Below are positions 36,509 to 45,021 of a stretch of 64,000 nucleotides of DNA, one piece after another. This DNA comes from Kaistia soli DSM 19436 (GTDB taxonomy: Bacteria > Pseudomonadota > Alphaproteobacteria > Rhizobiales > Kaistiaceae), in NCBI RefSeq assembly GCF_900129325.1, contig NZ_FQUP01000003.1:1-64000 (forward strand). The letters run 5' to 3'. Position numbers and translations under genes: made by a program. Positions within the stretch are counted from its first letter, which is position 1, and the number at the start of each line of letters is the position of its first letter. A model generated the notes under the pieces. The model saw nothing but the letters and a program-made list of their open reading frames with translations, searched no databases and was not told where the DNA came from.

Positions 36509-38338
36509 TCACTTTGCCGGGGCGGCGTACCATGTCGAGAGCGTGTAGCCGTTGACCGATTGCGTCTTCGGGTGCTCGACGCGGGCCCAGCGCGCGAGCC
36601 ATTGATCGGGCAGGTAATAGAGCGGCACGACATAGTGGCCCGAGATCAGGACGCGGTCGAGCGCACGGACCGCAGCCACGAAATCCTCTTGGCTTTCCGC
36701 GGCGAGCAGGGCGGCCAGCATCGCATCGATGGCCGGGCTATGGGCGCCGACATAGTTGAACGAAGCGGGCACGTCGACATTGGTGCTCGACCAGCGATTG
36801 CCCTGCTCGTTGCCAGGCGACAGCGAAGCGGGCCACGACGTCATGATCATGTCGAAGTCGAAATCCTGCACGCGGCGCTGATACTGGGTCGAATCCACGG
36901 TGCGCACGGTCGCCTTGATGCCGATGCGCTGCAGCGTCCTGGCATAGGCGAGGGCGACGCGTTCCTGATTGCGGTCCTGCAGCAGGATCTCGAAGCCAAG
37001 CGGCTGTCCCGTCTTCTCTTCGATCAGAGCGTTGCCATCCAGCTTGTAGCCGGCAGCCTGCAGCAGATCGAGTGCGCCGCGCATAACCTTGCGGTCGCCG
37101 CCGGAACCATCGGAAATGGTCGGCCTGTAGGTGCCGTCCATGACATCAGGCTCGACAGCATCCGGGAAGGGGGCGAGCAGAGCCTTTTCGGCGGCTGAGG
37201 CCGGCACGCCGACCGAGGACAGCACCGAATCCTGGAAGAAGCTGGCGTCACGGCTATAGGCGCCGGAGAACAGGTTCTTGTTGACCCATTCGAAATCGAA
37301 CAGCATGGCGAGCGCCTTGCGCACCCTTATATCGGCGAAGACGGGCCGGCGCGTGTTCATCGCGAAGCCCAGCATGCCCTTCGGCAACCCGTTCTGGACG
37401 GTTTCCTTGACGACTCGTCCGTCGTTGACGGCGGCGAAGTTGTAGCCCTCCAGCCAGCGTGCCGGATCGGCCTCCGGATTGACGTCGTAGAGCCCCTTCT
37501 TGAACGCTTCGAACATCGCATTGCCATCGCGATAATAGTCGATGCGGATCTCGTCGAAATTGTCGAAGCCGCGCTTCGCCGGCAGGTCCTTGCCCCAATA
37601 GTTGGGGTCGCGCTTCAAGACGAAGCGGTCGCCGGGCTTGATATCGGCCATCACATAGGGACCGCTGCCGATCATCGGCTTCAGCGTCGACTGGTCGAAC
37701 GTCTCGGGATCGATCGCGTGTTTCGGCAGGATCGGCATCAGACCGATCAGCATTGGCAATTCGCGGTTTTCGCCGTTCTTGAAGGTGAATTTGACGCCGC
37801 GCTCGCCGACCTTCTCCGCCTTTTCGACCTGGCCGTACCAGGTCTTGTAGATCGGACGGCCCTTGTCCTTGAGAATATCGAGCGAGAACAGCACGTCCTC
37901 GACCGTTACCGGCTGGCCGTCGGAGAATTTGGCCAACGGGTTGATCGTGAAGGTGATCGAGGTGCGATCTTCCGGCATCTCCACCGAGTCTGCGAGAAGC
38001 CCATAGAGGCTGAAGGCCTCATCGCGGTTCCGGACGAGCAAGCTCTCGAAGACGTTGTTGCCAAGCGAGGCGTCCCAGATGCCGCGCGAGGTCGTCGTCG
38101 CGCTTTTGACGATGAACGGGTTCAGGCTGTCATAGGTGCCGACAAAGGCATAGGTGATCGAACCACCTTTCGGCGCGTCCGGGTCGGCATAAGGGAAATG
38201 GTCAAAATCGGCAGGTAGAGCCGGCTCGCCATGCATCGCGATGCCATGCATCGGTGCGGCAAGGACAGGACCGCCAGCAAGTCCCGTCATGACAAGCGCG
38301 GCCAACGCGATCATCGGTCCGAGGGCGCGATTCAACAT
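36509..38338 (-). CDS. extracellular solute-binding protein, peptide/nickel ABC family (YejA-like)
   Basis: A 609-residue binding protein from the ATG at 38336-38338, which has GGGAGG upstream. A signal peptide ends near residue 27 (MTGLAGGPVLA). The mature start HGIAMHGEPALPADFDHFPYADPDAPKGG resembles YejA of the Yej peptide importer (read here as separate short motifs: AMHGEPALP and YADPDAPKGG). The SBP_bac_5 fold follows. It binds oligopeptides in the periplasm. No permease or ATPase gene is adjacent, so it must use a transporter encoded elsewhere or an orphan role. It converges with the Nudix gene across 36 bp. Confidence 0.92.
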   Translation of the reverse strand: MLNRALGPMIALAALVMTGLAGGPVLAAPMHGIAMHGEPALPADFDHFPYADPDAPKGGSITYAFVGTYDSLNPFIVKSATTTSRGIWDASLGNNVFESLLVRNRDEAFSLYGLLADSVEMPEDRTSITFTINPLAKFSDGQPVTVEDVLFSLDILKDKGRPIYKTWYGQVEKAEKVGERGVKFTFKNGENRELPMLIGLMPILPKHAIDPETFDQSTLKPMIGSGPYVMADIKPGDRFVLKRDPNYWGKDLPAKRGFDNFDEIRIDYYRDGNAMFEAFKKGLYDVNPEADPARWLEGYNFAAVNDGRVVKETVQNGLPKGMLGFAMNTRRPVFADIRVRKALAMLFDFEWVNKNLFSGAYSRDASFFQDSVLSSVGVPASAAEKALLAPFPDAVEPDVMDGTYRPTISDGSGGDRKVMRGALDLLQAAGYKLDGNALIEEKTGQPLGFEILLQDRNQERVALAYARTLQRIGIKATVRTVDSTQYQRRVQDFDFDMIMTSWPASLSPGNEQGNRWSSTNVDVPASFNYVGAHSPAIDAMLAALLAAESQEDFVAAVRALDRVLISGHYVVPLYYLPDQWLARWARVEHPKTQSVNGYTLSTWYAAPAK

Positions 38339-38585
38339 CGACTCAACCTCCCGCTCATGCGGCTCATCGCCGGCCGGGGCAAAAAAGCTCAGCAAGCCGA
38401 GCTTGGCAACTGCTTGAGGCTGGAAAATCACTGGATGAGCGGCTAATGATGCGCCGCCGCCCGCGCGTCACCGTGTCGCCTCAATTGCTGGTCATCCAGC
38501 CCCGATCAGTGTCGCCGGAGATGGGGCAAGCATCGCCCTTCGCCTGTGGCAGCGCAAGGCAGACGAAAACTCAAGGACACGCTCG

Positions 38586-39308
38586 ATGTCGTATCGTTGG
38601 AATATTGGTTCGGTTCGGGCGCCCCTTTTGGCGGCTGCCGCGCTGATGATGATCGGCGCCGCGCCGATGGCCTATGCACAGGACGCGCCGGCCCCGAAGA
38701 CGCCGGTTGCCAAGCCCGCCGCTCCGGCGGCTGCTGCTCCGGCAGCGGACGCCAGCGCCGCTGCGGCACCGGGCACGCCGTGGATCAAGGAATGCGGCCA
38801 GGACCCGCAGTCCAAGAAGAAGCTTTGCATCACCTCGCAGGAACTGCGCGCCGAGACGAATCAGTTCATCGCCTCGCTGCAGCTGCGCAAGCTGGAGGGT
38901 GATCCGAAGATGGCCCTGACGGCCATCGTGCTCACCGGCCAGCTCATCCAGCCGGGCCTCCTGATCCAGGTTGATCAGAACAAGGCCGTGCCGCTTAAGT
39001 ATGTGATCTGCGATCCGACCGTCTGCTATGCGCAGGCCGAGATCGACGACAGCTTCATCAGCTTGCTGAAGAAGGGCAACAAGGTCGCCGCGATCACGAT
39101 GAACCCGCAGGGCAAGCCGATGGTGTTCCCCTTCGCGCTGACGGGCTTCACCAAGACCTTCGACGGGGAAGGCCTCGACCGCGCCGCCGGCAAGGCGCGT
39201 CGCGACGCGCTGCAGGAGCAGCTGCAGAAGAACGCCGAGGACAACCGCCAGAAGCTCATCGAGCAGCAGAACAAGGAACGCGGCACCGAGACGCCGCCGG
39301 CCCAGTAG
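38586..39308 (+). CDS. ialB: invasion-associated locus B family protein
   Basis: A 240-residue exported protein. The signal peptide ends at AYA/Q near residue 31. An Ala/Pro-rich linker of about 35 residues follows. The IalB domain runs from about 66 to 205 (CGQDPQSKKKLCITSQELRA), with cysteine pairs (Cys70/Cys81 region and CDPTVCYA). The tail is a charged Lys/Gln/Glu helix. IalB was named in Bartonella for red-cell entry, but it is general in Rhizobiales and is not a virulence mark by itself. A strong terminator follows at 39334. Confidence 0.9.
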   Translation: MSYRWNIGSVRAPLLAAAALMMIGAAPMAYAQDAPAPKTPVAKPAAPAAAAPAADASAAAAPGTPWIKECGQDPQSKKKLCITSQELRAETNQFIASLQLRKLEGDPKMALTAIVLTGQLIQPGLLIQVDQNKAVPLKYVICDPTVCYAQAEIDDSFISLLKKGNKVAAITMNPQGKPMVFPFALTGFTKTFDGEGLDRAAGKARRDALQEQLQKNAEDNRQKLIEQQNKERGTETPPAQ

Positions 39309-39333
39309 TCGCGCATCGCGGCAACGAAATGCG

Positions 39334-39364
39334 AAACGGCGCGCCTCTGGCGCGCCGTTTTCAT
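39334..39364 (+). terminator. rho-independent terminator, likely bidirectional
   Basis: AAACGGCGCGCC (39334-39345) pairs perfectly with GGCGCGCCGTTT (39349-39360) around TCT and is followed by TCATTTC. The A and T flanks let it act for ialB on the plus strand and for hspQ, which ends at 39385 on the minus strand. It is the clearest intrinsic terminator of the window. Confidence 0.9.
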
Positions 39365-39384
39365 TTCAGTCAACGCTGGAGCGG

Positions 39385-39717
39385 TCAGTTGAGCCCGCGA
39401 CGATGGGCGACATAGATGTCACCCTGCCGCTCGCCGAAATAATCCGGAAGCTGCGGATGGCGGAGCGGCTCGTCCGAACGGTCGGCGAGGAGGTTCTGCT
39501 CCGAAACATAAGCGACATATTCGCTTTCGTCGTTCTCGGCGAGGAGATGATAGAAGGGCTGGTCCTTCGACGGACGCACCTCTTCCGGGATCGACAGCCA
39601 CCACTCTTCGGTGTTGTCGAAGATCGGGTCGACATCGAAAACCACGCCGCGGAACGAGAAATGGCGGTGGCGGACGATCTGACCGATCTGGAACTTTGCT
39701 TCGCGTGACTGACCCAT
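39385..39717 (-). CDS. hspQ: heat shock protein HspQ (YccV-like)
   Basis: A 110-residue protein from the ATG at 39715-39717 with GAGG upstream. KFQIGQIVRHRHFSFRGVVFDVDP and EEWWLSIPEEVRPSKDQPFYHLL (read as two adjoining motifs) match the YccV/HspQ family, and YVSEQNLL closes the fold. In E. coli HspQ binds hemimethylated DNA and also acts as a specificity factor for Lon. It is the last gene of the minus-strand series beginning with YeeE and is 74 bp from the UbiH-like gene. It probably ends at the shared terminator. Confidence 0.93.
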   Translation of the reverse strand: MGQSREAKFQIGQIVRHRHFSFRGVVFDVDPIFDNTEEWWLSIPEEVRPSKDQPFYHLLAENDESEYVAYVSEQNLLADRSDEPLRHPQLPDYFGERQGDIYVAHRRGLN

Positions 39718-39791
39718 CAATAACCTCGAACTGACCGGCGAGCCAAAAGCCATGCCACGCCCCGCCAAGTCAAGGTGGTGCATGGTCGCCG

Positions 39792-40949
39792 TCAAAGATG
39801 CGGCGCGAGCGCCTGGCGCATGGCGAAGCGCTTCAGAGCGGGAAGGCGGTCGAGGGCGAAGAGGCCGATCCCCCGCGCCGCCTGTACCGGCAGGAAGCTC
39901 GTCAGCAAGGTGCGATTGAGCGCGTCGACCGCCGTCGTGCGCGAGAGGATGTCGCCCGACCGACGGCGATCATAATCCGCAAGTGCATCGGCCGCGCCGG
40001 GATCGATCCGATGGGCAGCCGCCACCGCTGCAAAGACGGCCGCATCGCGCAGGCTGAGATTAAGCCCCTGTGCGCCGATCGGCGGGAAGACATGCGCCGC
40101 CTCGCCGATCAATGCGATGCGGCGGGCCGCGAATTGGCGGGCCGTCTGGCCGGTCAGTGGGAAGCGCTGCCGCGCGCCGTCGATCTTGATATCGCCGACG
40201 AGGAAGCGCGACTTCTCTTCGAAGATGCGCGCGAGTTCGGCGTCGGGCACCGCCGTGAGCCGCTCCGCCTCGTCGGGTTTCACCACGCAGACAACCGCCG
40301 AGCGCCTGCCGGGGAGCGGCACCAACGTGAACGGTCCTGTTTCGGTGTGGAACTCCGTTGACACGTCGTCATGCGGCAGGCTGTGGGTGATGTTCACGAC
40401 GAGCGCGGTCTGGGGATAGGACCAGCGTCGAACCGAGATGCCCGCCGCCTCGCGTGCCGGAGAATTACGCCCATCTGCGGCGCCAACGAGCCGCGCCTCG
40501 ATCTGGCCGGCATCCACGGCGTCGACGGCAACACGATCTTCGCTCGGCGTGATCGCGCGCGCGAACCCGTCGAGCCTCATGATGCCCGCGCTCTCGGCCT
40601 CGTGCTCGAGCGCCGCGACGAGGGCGGCGTTTGGCACATTGTAGCCGAAGGCCGGGCGGCCGATTTCGCTGGCATGGAACTCGACCAGCGGGGCGCGAAC
40701 GAGGCGCCGCGTCGCGTCGACGATGCGCATCGTGGCGAGCGGCGCGATGGTATCGGAGAGCGCCGTCCAGACGCCGGCCTCCTCAAGGATATCGACCGAA
40801 ACGCCGAGCATGGCGACGGTGCGCTTGTCCTTCGGGAACTCGCGCGGCGCGACAAGCGCCACGGAGAGGCCGCGGCTTCGCGCCAGCAGGGCGGCGACAA
40901 GGCCAGCCGGGCCCGCACCGACGACGGCGACATCGACAAGGTCAGTCAC
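39792..40949 (-). CDS. UbiH/COQ6-family FAD-dependent monooxygenase
   Basis: A 385-residue class A flavin hydroxylase. The FAD loop is VVGAGPAGLVAALLARSRGLS at the N-terminus. The DG motif region reads VGAADGRNSPARE. The second FAD site is LIGEAAHVFPPIGAQGLNLSLRD. Members hydroxylate the ubiquinone ring; alphaproteobacteria use UbiH, UbiL and UbiM variants with differing positions. Which carbon this one oxidises cannot be read. The start ATG overlaps the YedE stop by 4 bp, an unusual coupling of a sulfur-transport pair to a quinone enzyme. Confidence 0.92.
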   Translation of the reverse strand: MTDLVDVAVVGAGPAGLVAALLARSRGLSVALVAPREFPKDKRTVAMLGVSVDILEEAGVWTALSDTIAPLATMRIVDATRRLVRAPLVEFHASEIGRPAFGYNVPNAALVAALEHEAESAGIMRLDGFARAITPSEDRVAVDAVDAGQIEARLVGAADGRNSPAREAAGISVRRWSYPQTALVVNITHSLPHDDVSTEFHTETGPFTLVPLPGRRSAVVCVVKPDEAERLTAVPDAELARIFEEKSRFLVGDIKIDGARQRFPLTGQTARQFAARRIALIGEAAHVFPPIGAQGLNLSLRDAAVFAAVAAAHRIDPGAADALADYDRRRSGDILSRTTAVDALNRTLLTSFLPVQAARGIGLFALDRLPALKRFAMRQALAPHL

Positions 40950-41446
40950 GATTCAATCTCCTGCGCGGCGCCCATGACCGAGCGCTGGGCACGCCGACGC
41001 CAAAGATGGACAACGGCGGTGCCGAGCAGCATCGACATGAGGAACAAGATGATGGCCGGGAAGGCGAAGACAAGATCTGCGACGGCGGGACCGGGACAAA
41101 GCCCCGAGAGGCCCCATCCGACGCCGAACAGCGCCGCGCCGATCGCAAGCTGCCCCTCGATCCGCCTTGTATGGGGTTGCGAGAACGACGCCGCCGCGAT
41201 GGGGCGGCGGCGGCGATGACCGATGCGCACGGCCATCATGGTCACGATCACGGCCGCGGCCATGACGAAGGCGAGACTTGGATCCCAGCCGCCCGAGGGG
41301 ATGCGGGACACGTCGAGAAACGCCTTGATCTTCTGGGGATAGACCATCCCCGAGATGGCGAGCCCGAGGCCGAAGATCGTGCCCGACGCAAGCGCCGCTG
41401 CATGGAAGAGCACGCTGCGGCGTCGATCCGGCTCCGTCACGGCCAT
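40946..41446 (-). CDS. YeeE/YedE family membrane protein, second half (DUF6691 type)
   Basis: A 166-residue protein with four to five hydrophobic segments and the conserved motifs ALASGTIFGLGLAISGM and GVGWGLSGLCPGPAV. The second holds the Cys thought to handle sulfur in YeeE/YedE thiosulfate channels. The start at the ATG at 41444-41446 overlaps the preceding gene by 10 bp, and its stop overlaps the UbiH-like gene by 4 bp. Two half-size proteins replace the full-length YeeE, and they probably form a heterodimeric sulfur-species channel. Confidence 0.88.
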   Translation of the reverse strand: MAVTEPDRRRSVLFHAAALASGTIFGLGLAISGMVYPQKIKAFLDVSRIPSGGWDPSLAFVMAAAVIVTMMAVRIGHRRRRPIAAASFSQPHTRRIEGQLAIGAALFGVGWGLSGLCPGPAVADLVFAFPAIILFLMSMLLGTAVVHLWRRRAQRSVMGAAQEIES

Positions 41447-41874
41447 TGCTTTGCGAACAGGACCGTCAGTACTGCCGTCGTCATGAAGATCGCGACGGCG
41501 AGAAACGATCGGAGCGATAGATTGGCGAGGCCGAAGACCCCATGGCCCGACGTGCAACCCCGCGCGAGCGCCGTCCCGACGCCGACGAGAAAGCCGGCGA
41601 TGACAATCAGAGGCGACGGGAGATCGAGTGTCGGCAAGGCTCCAGACATCTCCGAGAGGAAGTCCGGTCCGAATTCCAGCCCGATCGCCGCGCCGAGCGG
41701 TAAGCCGACTAGGAAGAGAAGGCGCCAGGGTAGATCGACCCGCGCGCCGAAGACGAGGCTGCCAAAGATATTGGATATGCCCGCGACGCGACCATTGACG
41801 ATCCAGAGCAGCCCCGCGCCGAGGCCGATCAGGGCACCGCCTATGGTCGCGGAAACGGGCGTGAATCCGATCAT
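41437..41874 (-). CDS. YeeE/YedE family membrane protein, first half
   Basis: A 145-residue protein with four hydrophobic segments. It carries the marker ALIGLGAGLLWIVNGRVAGISNIFG in adjoining pieces and the sulfur-handling ARGCTSGHGVFGLANLS near residue 112. The ATG at 41872-41874 has a CCGGAG site. It is the first gene of the yeeE-yedE-ubiH-like-hspQ run. Such pairs are often next to metallo-beta-lactamase or rhodanese genes, but none is present here. Confidence 0.9.
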   Translation of the reverse strand: MIGFTPVSATIGGALIGLGAGLLWIVNGRVAGISNIFGSLVFGARVDLPWRLLFLVGLPLGAAIGLEFGPDFLSEMSGALPTLDLPSPLIVIAGFLVGVGTALARGCTSGHGVFGLANLSLRSFLAVAIFMTTAVLTVLFAKQWP

Positions 41875-42070
41875 CGAGTGCTCCGGAGGACTGAGCTTGA
41901 AATTGAACACCGAAGCGCTGCGCCGCAACCCCGGGTGATGTCGCAGGCGACAGGACGCCGCACTCTTCGCTCTCGCGCTCTTGCCAGCCCCGCGAGGAGA
42001 CCCTATCGACAATTCGGCCCGCGCCGCAACGGGACCGGCCTTTGCCGGGCGGCGGCGGGCGAGGGCGCGA

Positions 42071-42084
42071 ACCGGCCTGCCGGT
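42071..42084 (+). promoter_or_regulatory. small hairpin in the pcs leader
   Basis: ACCGGC-CT-GCCGGT is a perfect inverted repeat, giving a 5-bp stem with a 4-base loop 24 bp before the pcs start codon. It could affect translation initiation. Only the symmetry is seen. Confidence 0.2.
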
Positions 42085-42107
42085 CCGGCGTGGGGAAAGC
42101 TGACGTG

Positions 42108-42818
42108 ATGATCAAGGCCTGGCCGCGGACGAGCAGCTGGATCGTCCATATGCTGACGACGAGCGGCGCGGCGTTTTCGCTGCTGGCGGCGATCGCGGCG
42201 GGGCGCGGCGACTTCGTCGAAACCTTCCTCTGGCTTGGCGCCGCGCTGTTCGTGGACGGAATCGACGGTCCGCTGGCGCGTCTCGTCCGCGTCGAGGAGC
42301 GCGTGCCGTGGTTCGATGGCGCGATCCTCGATCTCGTCATCGACTATTCGACTTATGTCTTCATTCCGGCACTGATCCTGGCACGTTCCGATATCCTGCC
42401 GCCGGCGCTCGCCGTGCCGGGTGCGGTTCTGGTCGTTGTCGTTGGCGCCATCTATTTTGCCGATACGCGGATGAAGACGGCCGACTATGGCTTTCGCGGG
42501 TTTCCGGCTGTCTGGAACATGGTCGTGTTCGTGCTGATGGCCTTCGCGCTGCCTCAGGCGGCTGCTGCGGGCATCATCGTTCTCTTCGCAGTCCTGACCT
42601 TCGCGCCGATCGAATTCGTGCATCCGTTCCGCGTCAAGCGTCTGCGGCCACTGACGCTTGCCGTCACATTCGCCTGGGCGCTGCTGTCGATCCTGACAGT
42701 CGTTGCCGGTCTGAGGCCGGGGCATCTTGTTCTCGCCGCTCTGGGCGCGACCACCACTTATCTGACGGTCATCGGCGCCCTTCTGCAGGCGACGCGGCCG
42801 CGGCCGGCGGGGGCTTGA
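42108..42818 (+). CDS. pcs: phosphatidylcholine synthase
   Basis: A 236-residue inner-membrane CDP-alcohol phosphatidyltransferase with about eight hydrophobic segments. The catalytic motif has D50, D53, D75 and D79 (DGIDGPLARLV and DGAILDLVIDY), with the wider spacing between AR and the second half that marks Pcs rather than PgsA or PssA. It condenses choline with CDP-diacylglycerol to make phosphatidylcholine, which rhizobia and relatives use for membranes and host contact. The ATG at 42108 follows a GGGGAAAGC site. TerC follows after 100 bp. Confidence 0.93.
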   Translation: MIKAWPRTSSWIVHMLTTSGAAFSLLAAIAAGRGDFVETFLWLGAALFVDGIDGPLARLVRVEERVPWFDGAILDLVIDYSTYVFIPALILARSDILPPALAVPGAVLVVVVGAIYFADTRMKTADYGFRGFPAVWNMVVFVLMAFALPQAAAAGIIVLFAVLTFAPIEFVHPFRVKRLRPLTLAVTFAWALLSILTVVAGLRPGHLVLAALGATTTYLTVIGALLQATRPRPAGA

Positions 42819-42918
42819 TCCCGTTGCGGGAACGATTGGCCGGCATGCGGATTGCGACGGTCAGGGTCCGCTGGCCATCCGCCAGCGGATTTCTTCTTCA
42901 TGGGGCGAGGGCGACACG

Positions 42919-43635
42919 ATGAATCTGGATCTCCTGTTCGAGGCGAGCGCCTGGGCGAGCCTCCTGACACTGACAGCCATGGAGATCGTCCTCGGCATCG
43001 ACAATATCGTTTTCATCTCGGTGCTGGTCAGCCGCTTGCCGGCCGTAGAGGGCAAGCGCGCCCGACAGATCGGTCTCGCGCTCGCGCTGGTCTTCCGTAT
43101 CGCGCTGCTGCTGATCCTTTCCTGGCTGATCGGGCTGACCGAGCCCGTGATCACGATCCTCGGCCAGGGATTGTCCTGGCGCGATCTCATCCTGCTCGCG
43201 GGCGGCCTGTTCCTGATCTACAAGGCCACGCATGAGATCCATCAGGGCGTCGAAGGCCACGGCGAGGATGGCGCCAAGCCCGTGCAGGCCAGCTTCACGG
43301 CGATCATCGCGCAGATCATCGTCATCGACATGGTGTTCTCGGTCGACTCGATCGTCACGGCGATCGGCATGGCGGAGCATGTCGAGATCATGATCGCGGC
43401 GGTCGTCATCGCGATGGGCGTCATGTATATCGCCTCCGGCGCCATCGCAGGCTTCATCGATCGGCATCCGACCACCAAGATGCTGGCGCTCGCATTCCTG
43501 CTGATGATCGGCATCGCGCTCGTCGCCGATGGCGTCGGCTTCCACATCCCGCGCGGCTATATCTACACCGCCATGGCGTTCTCGGCTTTCGTCGAAATCC
43601 TCAACGTCTCGGCGCGCCGGAAGCGGACGGGCTGA
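42919..43635 (+). CDS. TerC-family integral membrane protein
   Basis: A 238-residue protein with seven to eight membrane helices. The family motifs are EIVLGIDNIVFISVL (membrane Asp and Asn) and IIVIDMVFSVDSIVTAIGM (two membrane aspartates). TerC was named for tellurite resistance, but most members act in manganese export and in metal loading of secreted proteins. No ter operon or mntP is nearby, so metal export is the more likely role. It follows pcs on the same strand. Confidence 0.93.
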   Translation: MNLDLLFEASAWASLLTLTAMEIVLGIDNIVFISVLVSRLPAVEGKRARQIGLALALVFRIALLLILSWLIGLTEPVITILGQGLSWRDLILLAGGLFLIYKATHEIHQGVEGHGEDGAKPVQASFTAIIAQIIVIDMVFSVDSIVTAIGMAEHVEIMIAAVVIAMGVMYIASGAIAGFIDRHPTTKMLALAFLLMIGIALVADGVGFHIPRGYIYTAMAFSAFVEILNVSARRKRTG

Positions 43636-43648
43636 ACCGGTTCAAAAT

Positions 43649-43676
43649 GCGACGGCCGGCAATTGCCAGCCGTCGC
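43649..43676. terminator. hairpin downstream of terC
   Basis: GCGACGGC (43649-43656) pairs with GCCGTCGC (43669-43676), and the loop itself contains GGCAATTGCC. It starts 13 bases after the terC stop, where a terminator is expected. The clear T run is found only when read on the minus strand (ATTTTG), so on the plus strand it may be a weak or factor-assisted terminator. Confidence 0.5.
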
Positions 43677-43786
43677 GGGTGCCTGTAGAAAAGGCAAATC
43701 TCGAAAGGATTGGCGAATCCGTCAGCGGCGGACTTCAGCCCCGGCCGCGCAAGCGGCTGTTTCCGCACAACGCCGGCAGATTTCAG

Positions 43787-44983
43787 ATGGCACTTTCGTT
43801 CGCTTCGGCACGCCTCATCATGGGGCTTTTCTTCGTTTATTCCTTCGCGCTCGCGAACTGGCTCATCCGCATTCCCGATGTCCAGCATCGCCTCGAGCTC
43901 GCGCCTGGCGGCCTAGCCCTGTGTCTGCTCGGTCTTCCCTTCGGTCTCGTCTGCTCGATGGTGTTCTCGGGCCCGCTCGTCGAGAAATTCGGGCCGCGAC
44001 GCGCCATCCGCTACGGCTTCGTCTTCTATGCGCTGCCGCTGATGCTGCCGGGCTTTGCCTTTTCTCCTGTCATGCTGTTTGTCGCGCTCATGCTCGTCGG
44101 CCTCGGCATGGGCCCGCTCGAAGTCGGCATGAATGTCGCGGCGGATCGCATCGGAACGGCCATCGGTCGCACCGTCATGTCGCGCTGCCATGGGTTCTGG
44201 AGCCTGGGTCTGATGGCGGGCGGCGCTGTTGGGACGGCAGCGGCGACGTTCGGCCTGCCGCCCGGCGAGCACATCGCGATCGCGATCATCCTGGTGCTCA
44301 TCGTCAGCCAGCTGATCGCCATGCGTTTGCCAGCTCTTGGCGCGCTGCCTGCGGCTGAGCCCGGGGAGAAGGCGCCCGTCTTCGTGCTGCCGCCGCGCAG
44401 CATCATCGCGCTTTGCTTCTTCGCCTTCGGCATGCTGCTGGTCGAGGGGGCGATCACAGACTGGAGCGCAATCTACCTGCGCGATGTCTTCGGACAGACG
44501 CCGCCGATCACTGGCTTCGCCTTCACCGCATTCGGCTTCCTGATGGCGGCTGGCCGTCTCGCTGGTGACTGGCTGTCGACGCGGTTCGGGCCAGCCACGA
44601 TGGCGCGCGTCTGCTGTTCGGTCGGCCTTGCCGGGCTTCTCGCCATGGTTCTCGCGGTCGATCCCTTTATGGTCATCGTCGGCGCGGCTGCCGCAGGCTT
44701 CGGCGTGTCGATCGTGTTCCCGCTCGCCGTCACTGCGGCCGCATCGCGCGACGGGTCGCCCGCCGTCAACGTCGCCGCGCTGTCTCTGCTGTCCTTCTCG
44801 GGCTTCATGGTCGGACCCGTGGTGATCGGCTTCGTGGCCGAGGCTTTCGGCCTCAGGCTCGCACTCGCGACGCTGCTGCTCGCGGCCGGCATGAGCCTTC
44901 TCCTTTCAGGCGAGGTTCGAGTTCGGCCGCAGAAACAGACACCACCGCTGCCTTCCTCCGACAGCAAGGCAGCCGCCGCGTAA
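43787..44983 (+). CDS. MFS transporter (first of a tandem pair)
   Basis: A 398-residue major facilitator protein with about 12 membrane segments. It starts MALSFASARLIMGLFFVYSF; a GTG at 43679 is in frame but has no family support. The loop between helices 2 and 3 reads GPLVEKFGPRRAIRYG, and SRCHGFWSLGLMAGG is a strong landmark in the middle. The second half has DWLSTRFGPATMARV. It is clearly paralogous to the next gene. Similar proteins (YbjJ type) have no firm substrate. It lies near the purine genes, so purine or intermediate transport is possible but not shown. Confidence 0.9.
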   Translation: MALSFASARLIMGLFFVYSFALANWLIRIPDVQHRLELAPGGLALCLLGLPFGLVCSMVFSGPLVEKFGPRRAIRYGFVFYALPLMLPGFAFSPVMLFVALMLVGLGMGPLEVGMNVAADRIGTAIGRTVMSRCHGFWSLGLMAGGAVGTAAATFGLPPGEHIAIAIILVLIVSQLIAMRLPALGALPAAEPGEKAPVFVLPPRSIIALCFFAFGMLLVEGAITDWSAIYLRDVFGQTPPITGFAFTAFGFLMAAGRLAGDWLSTRFGPATMARVCCSVGLAGLLAMVLAVDPFMVIVGAAAAGFGVSIVFPLAVTAAASRDGSPAVNVAALSLLSFSGFMVGPVVIGFVAEAFGLRLALATLLLAAGMSLLLSGEVRVRPQKQTPPLPSSDSKAAAA

Positions 44984-45021
44984 ATCCTCCTAAAAGTCCA
45001 GTCAGCACCGCGAGCCGAGCC

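Noticed and set aside
38586-39308. IalB as a sign of an invasive pathogen
   Set aside because: IalB-family proteins are general in Rhizobiales, including free-living species, and no other virulence locus is seen.
42919-43635. A tellurite resistance system
   Set aside because: Only a TerC-family protein is present; no terB, terD or terZ genes are near, and TerC proteins more often handle manganese or calcium.
43679-43786. A longer first MFS protein starting at a GTG at 43679
   Set aside because: The extra 36 residues are polar and unlike an MFS N-terminus; the ATG at 43787 starts directly before helix 1.
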